Assembly (NCBI GenBank): GCA_021802125.1
Contig: JAKAAX010000002.1
Span: 62,001 to 126,000 of the forward strand
Length of the DNA stretch: 64,000 nucleotides
Origin: Thermoplasmata archaeon
GTDB taxonomy: Archaea; Thermoplasmatota; Thermoplasmata; Lutacidiplasmatales; UBA184
Reading direction: 5' to 3'
Both the position numbers and the translations under genes were made by a program. Under the pieces are notes generated by a model. The model did not search any database. It was not told where the DNA came from and saw only the letters and a list, made by a program, of their open reading frames with translations. Below, piece by piece: positions 24,960 through 34,193 of the stretch; positions within the stretch are counted from its first letter, which is position 1, and the number at the start of each line of letters is the position of its first letter.

Positions 24960-25694
24960 ATGCCGCGCCCTGCGTCGGCCGACGAGGAAGCGAAGATGCT
25001 GGCCGAGGGCCTGCTTCACACCCCGGCATTCGAAGATCGCCACGAGGCCGGGCGACTGCTCGCGAACATGCTCCGCCACCTCCGCGAGGACCACCCGGTC
25101 GTGCTCGCCCTTCCGCGAGGGGGCGTTCCGCTCGGCTACGAGGTCGCCCGGGTCCTGAGCGCCCCGCTCGACCTCCTCCTTGTGCGGAAGCTCCCCGTCC
25201 CCCGCCACCCGGACATCACCATGGGGGTCATCGGAGAGTCGGGCACCATCCGGCTGGACGGTGACGTGGTGCGGGCGCAGCGCGTGAGCCCGGGCGACCT
25301 GGACGAGATCGTCCTCCATGAGCGGGAAGAGCTCGAGCGCCAGGCCTGGCGCTACGCGCTCGGCCGTCCCCGGCTGTCGGTGGAGGGCCGAGTGGTCTTG
25401 CTGGTGGACGACGGCATCGCGACTGGGGAGACCGCCCGTTTCGCGGTCGAAACGCTGCGCAAGGAACGCCCGGCGAGGGTCCTGCTCGGGGCGGGTGTGG
25501 TCTCTCCCGAGGCCTACCCGACGCTCTTCCGGATCACCGACGGCGTTTACAGTCCCATGGTCCCCGGGATCTTCCACTCCATCGCGGAGTGGTACCGTCA
25601 CTTCGCTCCCGTGAGCGAGGCCGAGATCGAGCGGCTGCTGCAGGAGGTCCATCACATGCACGACGAGGATGCGCTGCCGTCCGCTTCCCGATGA
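24960..25694 (+). CDS. phosphoribosyltransferase-like protein (COG1926 type)
   Basis: This 244-residue protein begins with FEDRHEAGRLLANML and LALPRGGVPLGYEVA and has the PRPP-binding loop VVLLVDDGIATGETAR (about residue 145), so it has a type I phosphoribosyltransferase fold. COG1926-type proteins are often found near stress and signalling genes; their substrate is not established. It is paralogous to the gene at 40.8 kb. The start is ATG 24960, with ATG 24996 possible. Confidence 0.85.
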   Translation: MPRPASADEEAKMLAEGLLHTPAFEDRHEAGRLLANMLRHLREDHPVVLALPRGGVPLGYEVARVLSAPLDLLLVRKLPVPRHPDITMGVIGESGTIRLDGDVVRAQRVSPGDLDEIVLHEREELERQAWRYALGRPRLSVEGRVVLLVDDGIATGETARFAVETLRKERPARVLLGAGVVSPEAYPTLFRITDGVYSPMVPGIFHSIAEWYRHFAPVSEAEIERLLQEVHHMHDEDALPSASR

Positions 25695-25746
25695 AGCACA
25701 CCCTGCGCTTCGGCACACCGGCGGGACCCACCGGCGAGGCCGGTCC

Positions 25747-27435
25747 TCAGCGCACCCCGGTGATCTCCCCGGAGGGGGACAGGTCGATGTCGAGCGCGGC
25801 GGGGGCCTTTGGGAGCCCCGGCATGAGGACGATCTCACCGGTGGTCGCCACCAGGTAACCCGCCCCCGTCCGTGGGAGGACGCGGTGCACCCGGATCACG
25901 AACCCCTTCGGTCTCCCGCGGAGGTGGGGGTCATCCGACAGAGAGAGGGGGGTCTTGGCGATGCACAGCGGGAGCTGCCCGTGGCCCAGCGACCGGATCT
26001 CCTCGAGGTCCTTCTTGGCCTCCGGAGCCAGCTCGACCCCGTCGGCCCCGTAGACCTCTCTTGCGACGCGGTCGAGCTTCTCCTCCGCGGTCGTGGTCCC
26101 GGGATCGTAGAGCGCGTGCCCCTCGGCCCCGCCTTTTCGTGTGAGGTCCAGCACGACCTCCGCCAACTGGAGCGCGCCCGCGCTTCCTTCCGCGTAGGCC
26201 GTGCTGTCGGCGCAGGCCACGCCTTGCCGGTCGCAGAAGTCTCCCACGAGGCGTACCTCTTCCGGCGAGTCGCCGGGAAAGCGGTTGAGCGCGACGACCG
26301 GGGCGAGCCCGAGGCGCCGCACGTTGTCCAGGTGCTTCTCGAGGTTCACGAGGCCCTTGGAAACCGCGGAAGGGTTGGGTTCCCGGTCCTTCGCGAGGTC
26401 CACTCCCCCATGGTACCGTAGTGCCGGGAGGGTCGCGACGACCACCACTCCATCGATCGAGAGCTTCGCCACGGGGCTGACGAGGTCCATGAACTTCTCC
26501 AGGCCGAGGTCCGAGGCAAACCCCGTTTCGACGAGGCAGATCTCGGAAAGCGCTCGGGCCATCCGGATGGAGAGGAGGCTCGCGGTCCCGTGGCCCAGGT
26601 TCGCGAACGGTCCGGTGTGGACGAAGGCGGGGGTTCCTTCGCTCGTCTGCACCAGGTTGGGGCGGAGCGCGTCGCGAAGCAGCGCCGCCATGGCCCCGGC
26701 CACCCCCAGGTCCTCTGCGTAGATGGGGTGGGAGTCCCCGCTCCACCCCACGAAGATCCTTCCGAGCCTCTTCTTCAGGTCGACGTGGTCCTGCGCTAGG
26801 CCAAGGATCGCCATCACCTCGGAGGCGGCGGTGATGATGAACGAATCCGCCCGGGCGGGGCCGCGACCCTTCCCCTCTCCGACCCCGACGCGCACCTCCC
26901 GAAGGGCCCGGTCGTCCATGTCGAGCGTTCGGGGCCATTCGATCCGTCCAGGGTCGGGGATCGGGGCGACCCGATGGTAGAGGTGGTTGTCGATGAGGGC
27001 CGAGAGGAGGTTGTGGGCCGACGTGACCGCTGCGGTGTCTCCCGGGAAGCCGAGGTTGAGGAGGGCGGCCGGCTCCACCGTCGCGCGACCACCTCCCGCG
27101 CCCCCGCCCTTGAGACCGAGCGTGGGCCCCAACGAAGGTTGGCGCAGGGCCACGGTGGACCGGTAGCCAAGCTTGCGGAGCGCCATCGCCAGCCCGATCG
27201 AGGTGACGGTCTTTCCCTCACCGTGAGTGGTCGGGGTCATCGAAGTGACCAGGACGAGCTTCCCCCGTCGGGGGGAGCTCCGTTCGAGCGTGGACAGGAG
27301 GTCCACCGGGAGCTTCGCTAGTCCCTCTCCGTAGGGCAGGACCTGCTCCGAATCCAGCCCGAGGTCGCGGGCCACGTCCGCGATGGGACGGACCCCTCGG
27401 TCTCCCGGCGGTGACGCCTCCGTCAAAGGCAGCAC
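25747..27435 (-). CDS. fhs: formate--tetrahydrofolate ligase
   Basis: This 562-residue enzyme makes 10-formyl-THF from formate, THF and ATP. Motifs in order are the P-loop TPTTHGEGKTVTS (about residue 65), LRQPSLGPTLGLKGGGAGGG, NLLSALIDNHLYH, and the C-terminal GEIVLMPGLPKAPAALDID. GTG 27435 was chosen because it gives normal family length; a TTG at 27531 would add an unlike extension. Fhs is patchy in archaea and supports folate-based one-carbon metabolism here, consistent with formate-using PurT. Confidence 0.95.
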   Translation of the reverse strand: MLPLTEASPPGDRGVRPIADVARDLGLDSEQVLPYGEGLAKLPVDLLSTLERSSPRRGKLVLVTSMTPTTHGEGKTVTSIGLAMALRKLGYRSTVALRQPSLGPTLGLKGGGAGGGRATVEPAALLNLGFPGDTAAVTSAHNLLSALIDNHLYHRVAPIPDPGRIEWPRTLDMDDRALREVRVGVGEGKGRGPARADSFIITAASEVMAILGLAQDHVDLKKRLGRIFVGWSGDSHPIYAEDLGVAGAMAALLRDALRPNLVQTSEGTPAFVHTGPFANLGHGTASLLSIRMARALSEICLVETGFASDLGLEKFMDLVSPVAKLSIDGVVVVATLPALRYHGGVDLAKDREPNPSAVSKGLVNLEKHLDNVRRLGLAPVVALNRFPGDSPEEVRLVGDFCDRQGVACADSTAYAEGSAGALQLAEVVLDLTRKGGAEGHALYDPGTTTAEEKLDRVAREVYGADGVELAPEAKKDLEEIRSLGHGQLPLCIAKTPLSLSDDPHLRGRPKGFVIRVHRVLPRTGAGYLVATTGEIVLMPGLPKAPAALDIDLSPSGEITGVR

Positions 27436-27582
27436 GCTTCCCTCCGAAGGATCCCAGGGTTCATCGCCGCGTTCCTCCGGACCGCCATGATGGTCGCTCC
27501 GGAGGGCCCGGGCGGGTACTTGAAGGCGCAAGAACGCGCGGCCACCTTCCCGACGGGCGACCGTCGAGCTCCGGGGTCCCCG

Positions 27583-28374
27583 CTACTCATGCGGAGCGGC
27601 CTCGGGCGGCGAGGACAGGAGCCACTCGCGGCTGCTGGTGAGGAACGCTTGCACGGCGGCGCGAAGGCTCACGAACTCTCGTTCCGCCGCCTCCATCGCC
27701 TTCTTCCAGTCCTCGACCGCCTCGGGCGACAGGTGGGACGGGATGCAGGTCTTCGCGTAATCCTCGGAGTACCCCTCCCAGGAGAGCTCCGCGATCGACT
27801 CGTTCCGCAGTTCGAGCCCGAGGAGATGATCGGATCCGTGCAGCCCCGCCCGGTAGCTCGAGAGGAGGGCACGCACCGTCGCGATCCTCCGTTCGGCACG
27901 CTCCGGCTCGCCTTCGATCTGGGCCATGGGGAGGAAGCATAGCTCCTCGTGCTGGCGGTCGAGCCCGGCCTCCGCGAACTGGCGGATGTGAACGTCGTAG
28001 AGCTGCCGGACGTACCGGTCCAGGAGCGCGAGCCCGGCGTCCATGACCTCGGGAGGCACCGATTGGCCCGCGCGAAGCGACTCCCCGAGTTCGGAGAATC
28101 GGTGAAGGAGCGGTTCCAGGATCTCGGCACGTTCTCGGCGTAGCTCGGACTGCAGCTCACCGACCAGGCGTTCCAGCTCTCCCCCTCCAGGTTCCAGGGT
28201 CGGGTGCGCGGTCGATGCGGAGCGGGAGTCCTTTCGAACTTTGCGAGCGCTCTGGATGCCCAGTTCCTTGCGGAGCCGCCGCACCGAGATAGGCCTGCCC
28301 GACCCGCCCGAGGCCGCCCGGCGATCGGCCGTGTCCTGAGGCTCCGGGGTCGTCTTGCCGGTCTCCGCAGTCAT
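27583..28374 (-). CDS. helical protein of unknown function
   Basis: This 263-residue protein has a basic, Ser/Thr-rich N-terminus (about 70 residues) and then an almost wholly helical region rich in Glu, Arg and Leu. The only notable pattern is DVHIRQFAEAG then DRQHEELCF, which could be a metal-binding helix bundle, but the spacing does not match hemerythrin clearly. ATG 28374 lies about 28 bases from a GTTTAA box, so it has its own leaderless promoter rather than belonging to the upstream hydrogenase-linked genes. Confidence 0.65.
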   Translation of the reverse strand: MTAETGKTTPEPQDTADRRAASGGSGRPISVRRLRKELGIQSARKVRKDSRSASTAHPTLEPGGGELERLVGELQSELRRERAEILEPLLHRFSELGESLRAGQSVPPEVMDAGLALLDRYVRQLYDVHIRQFAEAGLDRQHEELCFLPMAQIEGEPERAERRIATVRALLSSYRAGLHGSDHLLGLELRNESIAELSWEGYSEDYAKTCIPSHLSPEAVEDWKKAMEAAEREFVSLRAAVQAFLTSSREWLLSSPPEAAPHE

Positions 28375-28399
28375 GGCCGCTACTTCTCGTGGTCGGGGG

Positions 28400-28405
28400 T
28401 TAAAC
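28400..28405 (-). promoter_or_regulatory. TATA-like box
   Basis: GTTTAA on the minus strand is centred about 28 bases before ATG 28374 and decides that start. Confidence 0.5.
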
Positions 28406-28492
28406 GCTTGGTCAATGGCGGTTGACGTGGCCCCGTGAGAGGAGGCACGGGCCCAGCGCAAGCCTCGGCGCCGGGCGGTCGAAGGCCAGAGG

Positions 28493-29251
28493 TCAGGCCG
28501 GGGTACGGAGCGGCTCGCGTGGGGCGGACGCGTTGGCCTGTTCAAGCGCCTGGGAGGAGTACCGCGCGAGACGCCCTTCCTCCTCCCGAGTGAGAGGGGC
28601 CACCGCGAGCCCCCAGTGGATGGCCCAGCGGGAACCTACGTCGATCTTGGGGGCGAGCTCGGGATCGGTCCGGACGTAGGCCGGTCGAGGTGCCCCCAGG
28701 GCAAAACGGCCCTTGGAGTGGACCAGGCTGGTCCGGAGGAGGACCGCTCGGTCCTCTTCCACCGCCAGCACGGTGCCCCAGGAAGGTCGGCAGGACTCGA
28801 TGTTCTCGAGCGTGGTCTCCACGTGGCCCGTGACCTGCCCGACCCCCACGAAGCAAACGTGGAACATGTGATGCGGGAGAGGATGCGGCGGGAGCCGGTC
28901 CTGGAGCTCGTCCGCGACGATTCGTGGGAGGCCACGGAGCACCAACGTGTCGAGGATCCTCGAGAAGTCCTCACGGGTCCACCCCTCCAGAAGCTCGTTC
29001 CCGATCCAGTACGCCTCCATGACCCGCCGGTCGAAAGGGTCGAGGCCGGCTCGGTCCGCGATCGCTTCCAGGTAGGGCATGAGCGCTTCGAACCCGCGCA
29101 GGGCTTCCCGCGCCTCCCCGAGGGCCTCGTGACGGACCGCCGCGCGATAGAGCGCCTCGGGAGCCCCGGGCGGGCCGCAGTAGCCCAACTGACTGCTGGG
29201 GAGGCTGAATCGGCATCCGAGCTCCGTCCCGTCCTTCGTCTCAGCTCTCAC
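28493..29251 (-). CDS. protein resembling the DUF6390-type hydrogenase-associated family
   Basis: This 252-residue protein contains FSLPSSQLGYCGPPGA near the start, then FEALMPYLEAIADRAGLDPFDRRVMEAYWIGNELL and a HPLPHHMFHV motif. From memory this resembles a family (DUF6390-like) commonly encoded beside [NiFe] hydrogenases, which would fit the hydrogenase operon upstream on the same strand. That assignment needs a profile search. The GTG 29251 start overlaps the end of the transporter gene by 11 bases. Biochemical role unknown. Confidence 0.65.
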   Translation of the reverse strand: MRAETKDGTELGCRFSLPSSQLGYCGPPGAPEALYRAAVRHEALGEAREALRGFEALMPYLEAIADRAGLDPFDRRVMEAYWIGNELLEGWTREDFSRILDTLVLRGLPRIVADELQDRLPPHPLPHHMFHVCFVGVGQVTGHVETTLENIESCRPSWGTVLAVEEDRAVLLRTSLVHSKGRFALGAPRPAYVRTDPELAPKIDVGSRWAIHWGLAVAPLTREEEGRLARYSSQALEQANASAPREPLRTPA

Positions 29252-30224
29252 GTTCTCTCCTCAGCGGTCGTGTCCCTCTGCGGAGCGATCGGGCGATCCA
29301 TCCCGCCATCTCGCGCCAGAGGGTGAGCCCGACCATCAGGACGACTCCCAGGACGACCGCCAGGGCCCCGAGAGTGACCACCTCCGTGGGCCTTGCCGAC
29401 TGGAGGAGGACCGAAAGGAGCCAGGTCACGGGGAAGCCCAGGACAAGCACGGAGGTCGCGACGCTGAGGTCGACGTGCTTGAGCCCGGAGTACCAGGTCG
29501 TGACGAAGAGGGCGAGCATCAGCGCGCTGATCCCGACCCAGGACCACTGCGAGACGGAGAAGGACCCCACCTGGGCCATCTGGCCGCTCAAGGCGAGGAA
29601 ACCGACCAAGAAGACCGCACCGAAGCCCATCCGCCCCAGCGCGACGGTGCCGGCGCTCAGGGTCGTCAACATCCGCTTGGAAATGGCGTACTCGACCGCC
29701 CACATGCCGGTGGCCGCGAGCACGTACAGGCTCCCGTCCGACCACACGGGGGAGCTGAGGGACATCAGGAGGTAGTTGCCCCCCAGGAGCAGCCCTGCCC
29801 CCAGCGCCATCCACCATCGGAAGCGCTCCCGGAGCCAGAGCACCCCCAGGACGCCCGCCATCAGGAAGAGCGTCCGGTAGAGGAAGGACGCGGTGAGCCC
29901 GCCGTGCGCCTGGCTCGCCATCTGCAGGCCCTGGAAGAAGAGCAGGAACGGGACCGCGCCCCCGAGGAGTCCGATCGTCACGAGCTTGAGGAGGTCGGAG
30001 CGCGACAGCCGCGAGAACCCGGACCGACCCGCCGCCAGGGCCCACGGGGCGATCATGATGGCCACCGAGACGTTGCGGACGGTCACGAACGCGTCGGAGC
30101 TTGTCCCCTGGACGGCGAACGCGTTGAGATAGGTGGACACGCCGCTCACGACCGCCGTGAGAAGCACGAGCAGGAGGCCCGGCCCCAGGTAGCTGCGAGC
30201 GCGGGCGCTTCCGTCCCCCGTCAT
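29241..30224 (-). CDS. EamA/DMT-family transporter
   Basis: This 327-residue membrane protein has ten hydrophobic helices in two similar halves, the EamA (drug/metabolite transporter) layout. Family-like features are the end of the first half (LYRTLFLMAGVLGVLWLRERF) and the second half (VLGFPVTWLLSVLLQS). It probably exports or imports a small metabolite or amino acid. It begins 4 bases after the hemerythrin-like gene and overlaps the next gene by 11 bases, so it is in the same transcription unit. Confidence 0.85.
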   Translation of the reverse strand: MTGDGSARARSYLGPGLLLVLLTAVVSGVSTYLNAFAVQGTSSDAFVTVRNVSVAIMIAPWALAAGRSGFSRLSRSDLLKLVTIGLLGGAVPFLLFFQGLQMASQAHGGLTASFLYRTLFLMAGVLGVLWLRERFRWWMALGAGLLLGGNYLLMSLSSPVWSDGSLYVLAATGMWAVEYAISKRMLTTLSAGTVALGRMGFGAVFLVGFLALSGQMAQVGSFSVSQWSWVGISALMLALFVTTWYSGLKHVDLSVATSVLVLGFPVTWLLSVLLQSARPTEVVTLGALAVVLGVVLMVGLTLWREMAGWIARSLRRGTRPLRRERES

Positions 30225-30228
30225 CGTG

Positions 30229-30855
30229 TCAGTCCGCCGAGGGCCCGAGCTCCGAGGCCCAGACCAGGACCCCGATCTCCGCCGCGATGCGCGGGGCGTC
30301 GAACCGGCGGATCTTGTTCAGCAAACGGGTCTGCTGGGCCGGGGTCAGGGCGTCGTTGAGACGCCCGTTCAGCAACTCCTCTTCCCGCGTCAGGTGTCGC
30401 TCCAGGCGGTCCGCCTCGTCCCTCAGCGCCTTGGCGAGGGCACGGTCGGTCTCTTCGGTCGTGGTCCCGGCGGTACGCAGGAGCTCGTTCATCTTCCTCT
30501 GAAAGTCCTCGGCTCGAGCGTGCTCCGCCTTGCACTCTACGAGGGCGGCGGCGACCCGGGGATCCGCCTTCGCTTCGAGCGCCCCGTTCACAAGCTCGAC
30601 GTCCGGATAGTGCACACGGACGACGTAGTCCCGATGGACCTCCAGCGCACGCTCCACGAGGCGCAGGTCGGGTCCCCGGTGGTCCGGGGTCCCTTCGGAG
30701 GAGCGTCGCAGGCAGGTCCCGAGGATGACCAGGAGGGTGTGCTGCCGGTAGAGCTCGAACCCGAGGTCGCCGTCGGCGACCGTACGCCGGAGCCTGGAGG
30801 ACCCCTCTCCCGGTCGTGGGACACGCGGCGGGTCCGTTCGTGAGGAGGTGGCCAT
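30229..30855 (-). CDS. hemerythrin-like HHE-domain protein
   Basis: This 208-residue helical protein has a spaced set of metal-ligand candidates: HRDYVVRVHYPDVEL, then KAEHARAEDF, and HLTREEELL near the C-terminus. The pattern fits the HHE fold, which holds a di-iron site that binds oxygen, NO or peroxide. The position after hypC suggests protection or sensing for the O2-sensitive hydrogenase. The start is uncertain: ATG 30855 begins the more protein-like part, while ATGs at 30882 and 30891 are in frame. Confidence 0.7.
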   Translation of the reverse strand: MATSSRTDPPRVPRPGEGSSRLRRTVADGDLGFELYRQHTLLVILGTCLRRSSEGTPDHRGPDLRLVERALEVHRDYVVRVHYPDVELVNGALEAKADPRVAAALVECKAEHARAEDFQRKMNELLRTAGTTTEETDRALAKALRDEADRLERHLTREEELLNGRLNDALTPAQQTRLLNKIRRFDAPRIAAEIGVLVWASELGPSAD

Positions 30856-30951
30856 CGCCGGGGACCGGGGACGTGCGGCCATGACGCGCATGGGGGTCGA
30901 TGGACGCGGCCAGGGTGTCAAAGGTTCGTGAATTCGAGTTGACCAGGACGG

Positions 30952-31233
30952 TCAAGGGAGCACGGCGGTCCGCGGAGGGTTGGACGGTCCCGGGGCGAGC
31001 GGCCTCTCCCCCCGCATGGCCCTTGCGAGCCTCCAGGCTTCCCGGGCGTCCGCCGGGTCGACCTGCCGGGTCGCGAATCCCGCGTGCACCAGGACAAAGT
31101 CGCCCACCTGGGTCTCCGGCAGGTAGACCAGCCGGACGGTGCGTATCACCCCGTCAAAGTCCACTTCCGCGGTGCGCGAGGCCTCCTCCCGCCCATCGAT
31201 ACGCCGCACCTCACCTGGAATCGTCAAGCACAT
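30952..31233 (-). CDS. hypC: hydrogenase maturation chaperone HypC/HupF
   Basis: This 93-residue protein starts MCLTIPGEVRRIDG, the HypC signature whose Cys2 (after Met) binds the Fe(CN)2CO unit and the hydrogenase large subunit. The rest fits the small beta-barrel (VRLVYLPETQVGDFVLVHAGFATRQVD). It lies 19 bases after the HypA-like gene at the end of the hydrogenase operon. HypD, HypE and HypF are not in the window and must be elsewhere. Confidence 0.95.
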   Translation of the reverse strand: MCLTIPGEVRRIDGREEASRTAEVDFDGVIRTVRLVYLPETQVGDFVLVHAGFATRQVDPADAREAWRLARAMRGERPLAPGPSNPPRTAVLP

Positions 31234-31252
31234 CGTTCGGCCCCTCCTTCGT

Positions 31253-31567
31253 TCATGTTCGTCCTCCGTCGTGCACCCCACCGACCCACACCGGGGGCTC
31301 CTCTTCGGGCGCGAGGTCGACGCTGGACAGGATGATCCGGTCCGCGTGGGTTCCATCGAGGTCGGTGGAGTCCTGGGTGAGGAGCGAGGCGCCCTCGGCG
31401 GCCGTTCCCTGGACGATCTCGGCCCAGGCCCGCTGCAGGGTCGTCGGGTCGACATGCGACAAGGGCCCGACCCAGACCCGCACGCGTACGATGCGGGAGT
31501 TCGGGTGCTCCCCGGCGACCTCGACGAGCTTTTCGCGTAGGTCCCGGAAGAGGACCTTCTCATGCAT
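31253..31567 (-). CDS. HypA-like protein lacking the zinc-finger cysteines
   Basis: This 104-residue protein starts MHEKVLFRDLREKLVEVA, the HypA pattern in which Met1-His2-Glu3 binds nickel. RVRVWVGPLSHVDPTTLQRAWAEIV also matches the HypA fold. Typical HypA has two CxxC motifs forming a zinc site; here there is no cysteine at all, and the region is replaced by an acidic stretch. It may still deliver nickel or may be a specialised adaptor. The start overlaps the protease gene by 8 bases. Confidence 0.8.
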   Translation of the reverse strand: MHEKVLFRDLREKLVEVAGEHPNSRIVRVRVWVGPLSHVDPTTLQRAWAEIVQGTAAEGASLLTQDSTDLDGTHADRIILSSVDLAPEEEPPVWVGGVHDGGRT

Positions 31568-32060
31568 GGGCGGCTCCCTCCTCTTCGGGCGCCTCTGAGG
31601 ACCCCGCGAGGAACGCCCGCACCTCGGACAAGACCCTGGAGACGAGCTCCGGGACCTGCTCCTCCACCTCGGGGGACAGCGCACGTCCGTTCTCGAAGCT
31701 GACCGCCTCGATGCCGTAGAGGACCAAGCGATGCGGGATCTGGCCCAGCGCACGGCCAAGTCCGATGAGGTCGGGAAGCGAGACCCCATGGGACGACACC
31801 GTGCCGCTGCCGGGGGGGACCGGATCGGTCCCGACGACCCGCCGGTGGATCGTCCCCGGCCGGGCCTTCGAGCGCACCGCATCGACCACCAAGGCCAGGG
31901 GAGCCTCGTCCCACAGGTGCAGGAGCTCGGTGGGTTCGCCCGTGCAAGTTTCCCAACGAGCCAGGTCCCCTCCCGAGCTCCGGAGCCGCTGGAGCGCCTC
32001 GATGCCCACCCCGTCGTCCGAGCGGTAGGGATTGCCCACTCCGATGACGACCGGGCGCAC
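31560..32060 (-). CDS. hydrogenase maturation protease (HycI/HupD family)
   Basis: This 166-residue protein starts VRPVVIGVGNPYRSDDGVGIEAL with the conserved Asp that contacts nickel. LALVVDAVRSKARPGTI and SSHGVSLPDLIGLG (conserved His region) follow. The family removes the C-terminal peptide of the large subunit after metal insertion. The adjacent large subunit has such a tail after its last Cys/His motif. The start is GTG 32060, with TTG 32090 possible. Confidence 0.9.
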   Translation of the reverse strand: MRPVVIGVGNPYRSDDGVGIEALQRLRSSGGDLARWETCTGEPTELLHLWDEAPLALVVDAVRSKARPGTIHRRVVGTDPVPPGSGTVSSHGVSLPDLIGLGRALGQIPHRLVLYGIEAVSFENGRALSPEVEEQVPELVSRVLSEVRAFLAGSSEAPEEEGAAHA

Positions 32061-32103
32061 GGTAGGGAGGGTCCGGGCACGTTCGATCAAGGCCGGTCCC
32101 CCC

Positions 32104-33399
32104 TCAGTCCCTTTGGAGGTCGAGCTGAAGGAAGTGCGTCGCGCAGGAGATGCACGGGTCATGGTTGCGGATCGCACGCTCGCAGGCGTCCTGAAGCTCC
32201 GCATCGCCCAGGCCGATCGAGCGCTCGACGAGGTGCCGGACGTCCTGCTCGATCCGGGCCTGGTTCTGGGCAGTCGGCGGGACGATCTTCGCCTCGCGGA
32301 TGATCCCGTCCGCTCCCACCTCGTACCGGTGGTAGAGGAGTCCTCTCGGGGCCTCCGTGGCCCATCGTCCGATCCCCCCGCGGAAGGGGGTGGGGGGTGA
32401 GAGGAACGGCTCGGGAGGTTCGTGGTAGCTCCGAACGATGCGGAGCGCTTCCTCGATCGCGACCACCATCTCCAACGACCGGACGAGGATGGCCTGGAAG
32501 GGGTTCCGCACCGGGGCGGGGACCTGGAGCTCCCGCGCCAGGGTGGCGGCCTTTGGGGTCAAGCGGTCCCGGTTGAGCGCGAACCGTGCCAGAGGCCCCA
32601 CAAGGTAGGTCCGTCCCTCCTTCGTCCGCGACTGGAGGGCGTTCGACCAGGGGACCTGCTGCTCCTGGAACTCCTCCTCGAAACGCTCGAAAGGCACGTC
32701 CAGGCCTGAGCTGGAGACGATCCTTCCCTCGTTCATCGGGTACTCCTCCGGGTGCCGGAGCGAGACGAAGTCGTAGTCCTCCTCGACGTTCGGGAAGGGC
32801 AGTGTCGCGACGAACCGTGCGGTCGCTTCTGCCTGACCGAGCGCCCCCTCCAACGGCGCCTCCAGCCCCTGGACCTCTTCCCGGTTCGGGCAGCGGTAGA
32901 ACCCCCCGATCCGGGGGTTGATCGGATGGATCGCCCGTCCCCCGAGGACCTCCATCACCTGGTTGCCGACCCGCTTGAGCTCGAGCCCCTGCTTCACGAC
33001 CTCCGGATGCTTCTCGGCCATGTGGACGGCGTCCGGGAAGCCCAGGAAGTCGGGAAGGTGGAGCAGGAAGATGTGCAGCGCGTGGCTCTCGATCCACTCC
33101 CCGGCGTACAGGAGGCGTCGGAGGCTGCGGAGCGGTCCTCGGACCTCGATCCCCGCGATGCTCTCGAGCGCGTGGCTCGCGCTCATCTGGTACGCGACCG
33201 GGCAGATCCCGCAGATCCGGGAGGTGATGTCGGGGGCCTCGAGGTAGGAGCGACCGCGCAGGAACGCCTCGAAGAACCGGGGGGGTTCGAAGATGCGGAG
33301 CTCGACCTCCTTGACCGCCTGCTGCTCGATGCGGACCCGAAGCGCTCCCTCCCCTTCCACGCGGGCGACGTAGTTGACCGCGACCGTGCGTTCCGTCAC
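32104..33399 (-). CDS. hydA: [NiFe] hydrogenase large subunit (group 3b-like, alpha)
   Basis: This 431-residue catalytic subunit holds the Ni-Fe site between two Cys pairs: RICGICP (about residue 60) and DPCISCATH (about residue 415). A short C-terminal tail (FLQLDLQRD) follows and would be cleaved by the adjacent protease. Gene company (HydB-, HydG- and HydD-type subunits) marks it as bidirectional NADP-linked or sulfhydrogenase type, exchanging H2 with NAD(P)H and possibly reducing sulfur. GTG 33399 overlaps the small-subunit stop (GTGA). Confidence 0.95.
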   Translation of the reverse strand: MTERTVAVNYVARVEGEGALRVRIEQQAVKEVELRIFEPPRFFEAFLRGRSYLEAPDITSRICGICPVAYQMSASHALESIAGIEVRGPLRSLRRLLYAGEWIESHALHIFLLHLPDFLGFPDAVHMAEKHPEVVKQGLELKRVGNQVMEVLGGRAIHPINPRIGGFYRCPNREEVQGLEAPLEGALGQAEATARFVATLPFPNVEEDYDFVSLRHPEEYPMNEGRIVSSSGLDVPFERFEEEFQEQQVPWSNALQSRTKEGRTYLVGPLARFALNRDRLTPKAATLARELQVPAPVRNPFQAILVRSLEMVVAIEEALRIVRSYHEPPEPFLSPPTPFRGGIGRWATEAPRGLLYHRYEVGADGIIREAKIVPPTAQNQARIEQDVRHLVERSIGLGDAELQDACERAIRNHDPCISCATHFLQLDLQRD

Positions 33400-34193
33400 G
33401 AGCTCTCCCCCTCCCGCGCTTCGCCTTCGCTCGCCCGTCGGAACTCCGGCGACGCGGCGTTGAACGTCCGGAAGACCCTCGAGACCTCCGCGCGCGACAT
33501 CCCCAGTTCGTGGAGACGGTGGATCATCGACGGCGCGTTCGGGGTCCCCTGTGGGCCGAAGCAGCCGTAGCAGCCCCGGTCGTACGCGGGGCACACCGCG
33601 CCGCAGCCCGCCTGGGTCACCGGGCCCAGGCACGGGGTCCCCCTCGCGACGAGCACGCAGACGTTCCCGCGGCGCTTGCACTCGATGCACACGCTGTCGT
33701 GGGGAAGGTCCGGGGCCCGGTGGGTCAGAAGGGCGGAGATCAGCTCCAGAAGCTGGTGCTTGGAGATCGGGCACCCCCGGAGCTCGACGTCGACGGGCAC
33801 GTGGTCCCGGACGGGGGTCGAGGTGGCCAGCGCCCGGATGTACTCCGGGCTCGGGTAGACGTTCCTGCGGAACTCCTCCACGTCCGCAAAGTTGCGGAGC
33901 GCCTGGATGCCCCCCGCCGTCGCGCAGGCCCCGATCGTGACCAACGTGCTGGAGGATGCCCGGATCTCCTGGATCCGCCGGCGGTCCTCCTCCGTGGTGA
34001 CCGACCCTTCCACCAGGGCCACGTCGTAGGGGCCCTCGATCACGGCGCTCGAGGCTTCTCGGAAGTCGGCGATCTCCAGGTGTCGGGTCACTTCGAGCAG
34101 CTCGTTCTCGCAGTCGAGCAGCGTGAGCTGGCAGCCGTCGCACGACGCGAGCTTGAAGACGGCGAGCCTGGGCGGAGCGCGGGGGGGCGACAT
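33396..34193 (-). CDS. hydD: [NiFe] hydrogenase small subunit (group 3b-like, delta)
   Basis: This 265-residue electron-transfer subunit starts with [14 protein letters not shown] (proximal cluster Cys pair). It continues with [25 protein letters not shown] and [10 protein letters not shown] Cys-rich C-terminal half ([11 protein letters not shown] through CYGCFGP) holds two more Fe-S clusters. It joins the Ni-Fe site to the flavin subunit. ATG 34193 overlaps the HydG-like stop (TGATG), and its stop overlaps the large subunit, so stoichiometric translation is likely. Confidence 0.94.
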   Translation of the reverse strand: MSPPRAPPRLAVFKLASCDGCQLTLLDCENELLEVTRHLEIADFREASSAVIEGPYDVALVEGSVTTEEDRRRIQEIRASSSTLVTIGACATAGGIQALRNFADVEEFRRNVYPSPEYIRALATSTPVRDHVPVDVELRGCPISKHQLLELISALLTHRAPDLPHDSVCIECKRRGNVCVLVARGTPCLGPVTQAGCGAVCPAYDRGCYGCFGPQGTPNAPSMIHRLHELGMSRAEVSRVFRTFNAASPEFRRASEGEAREGESS

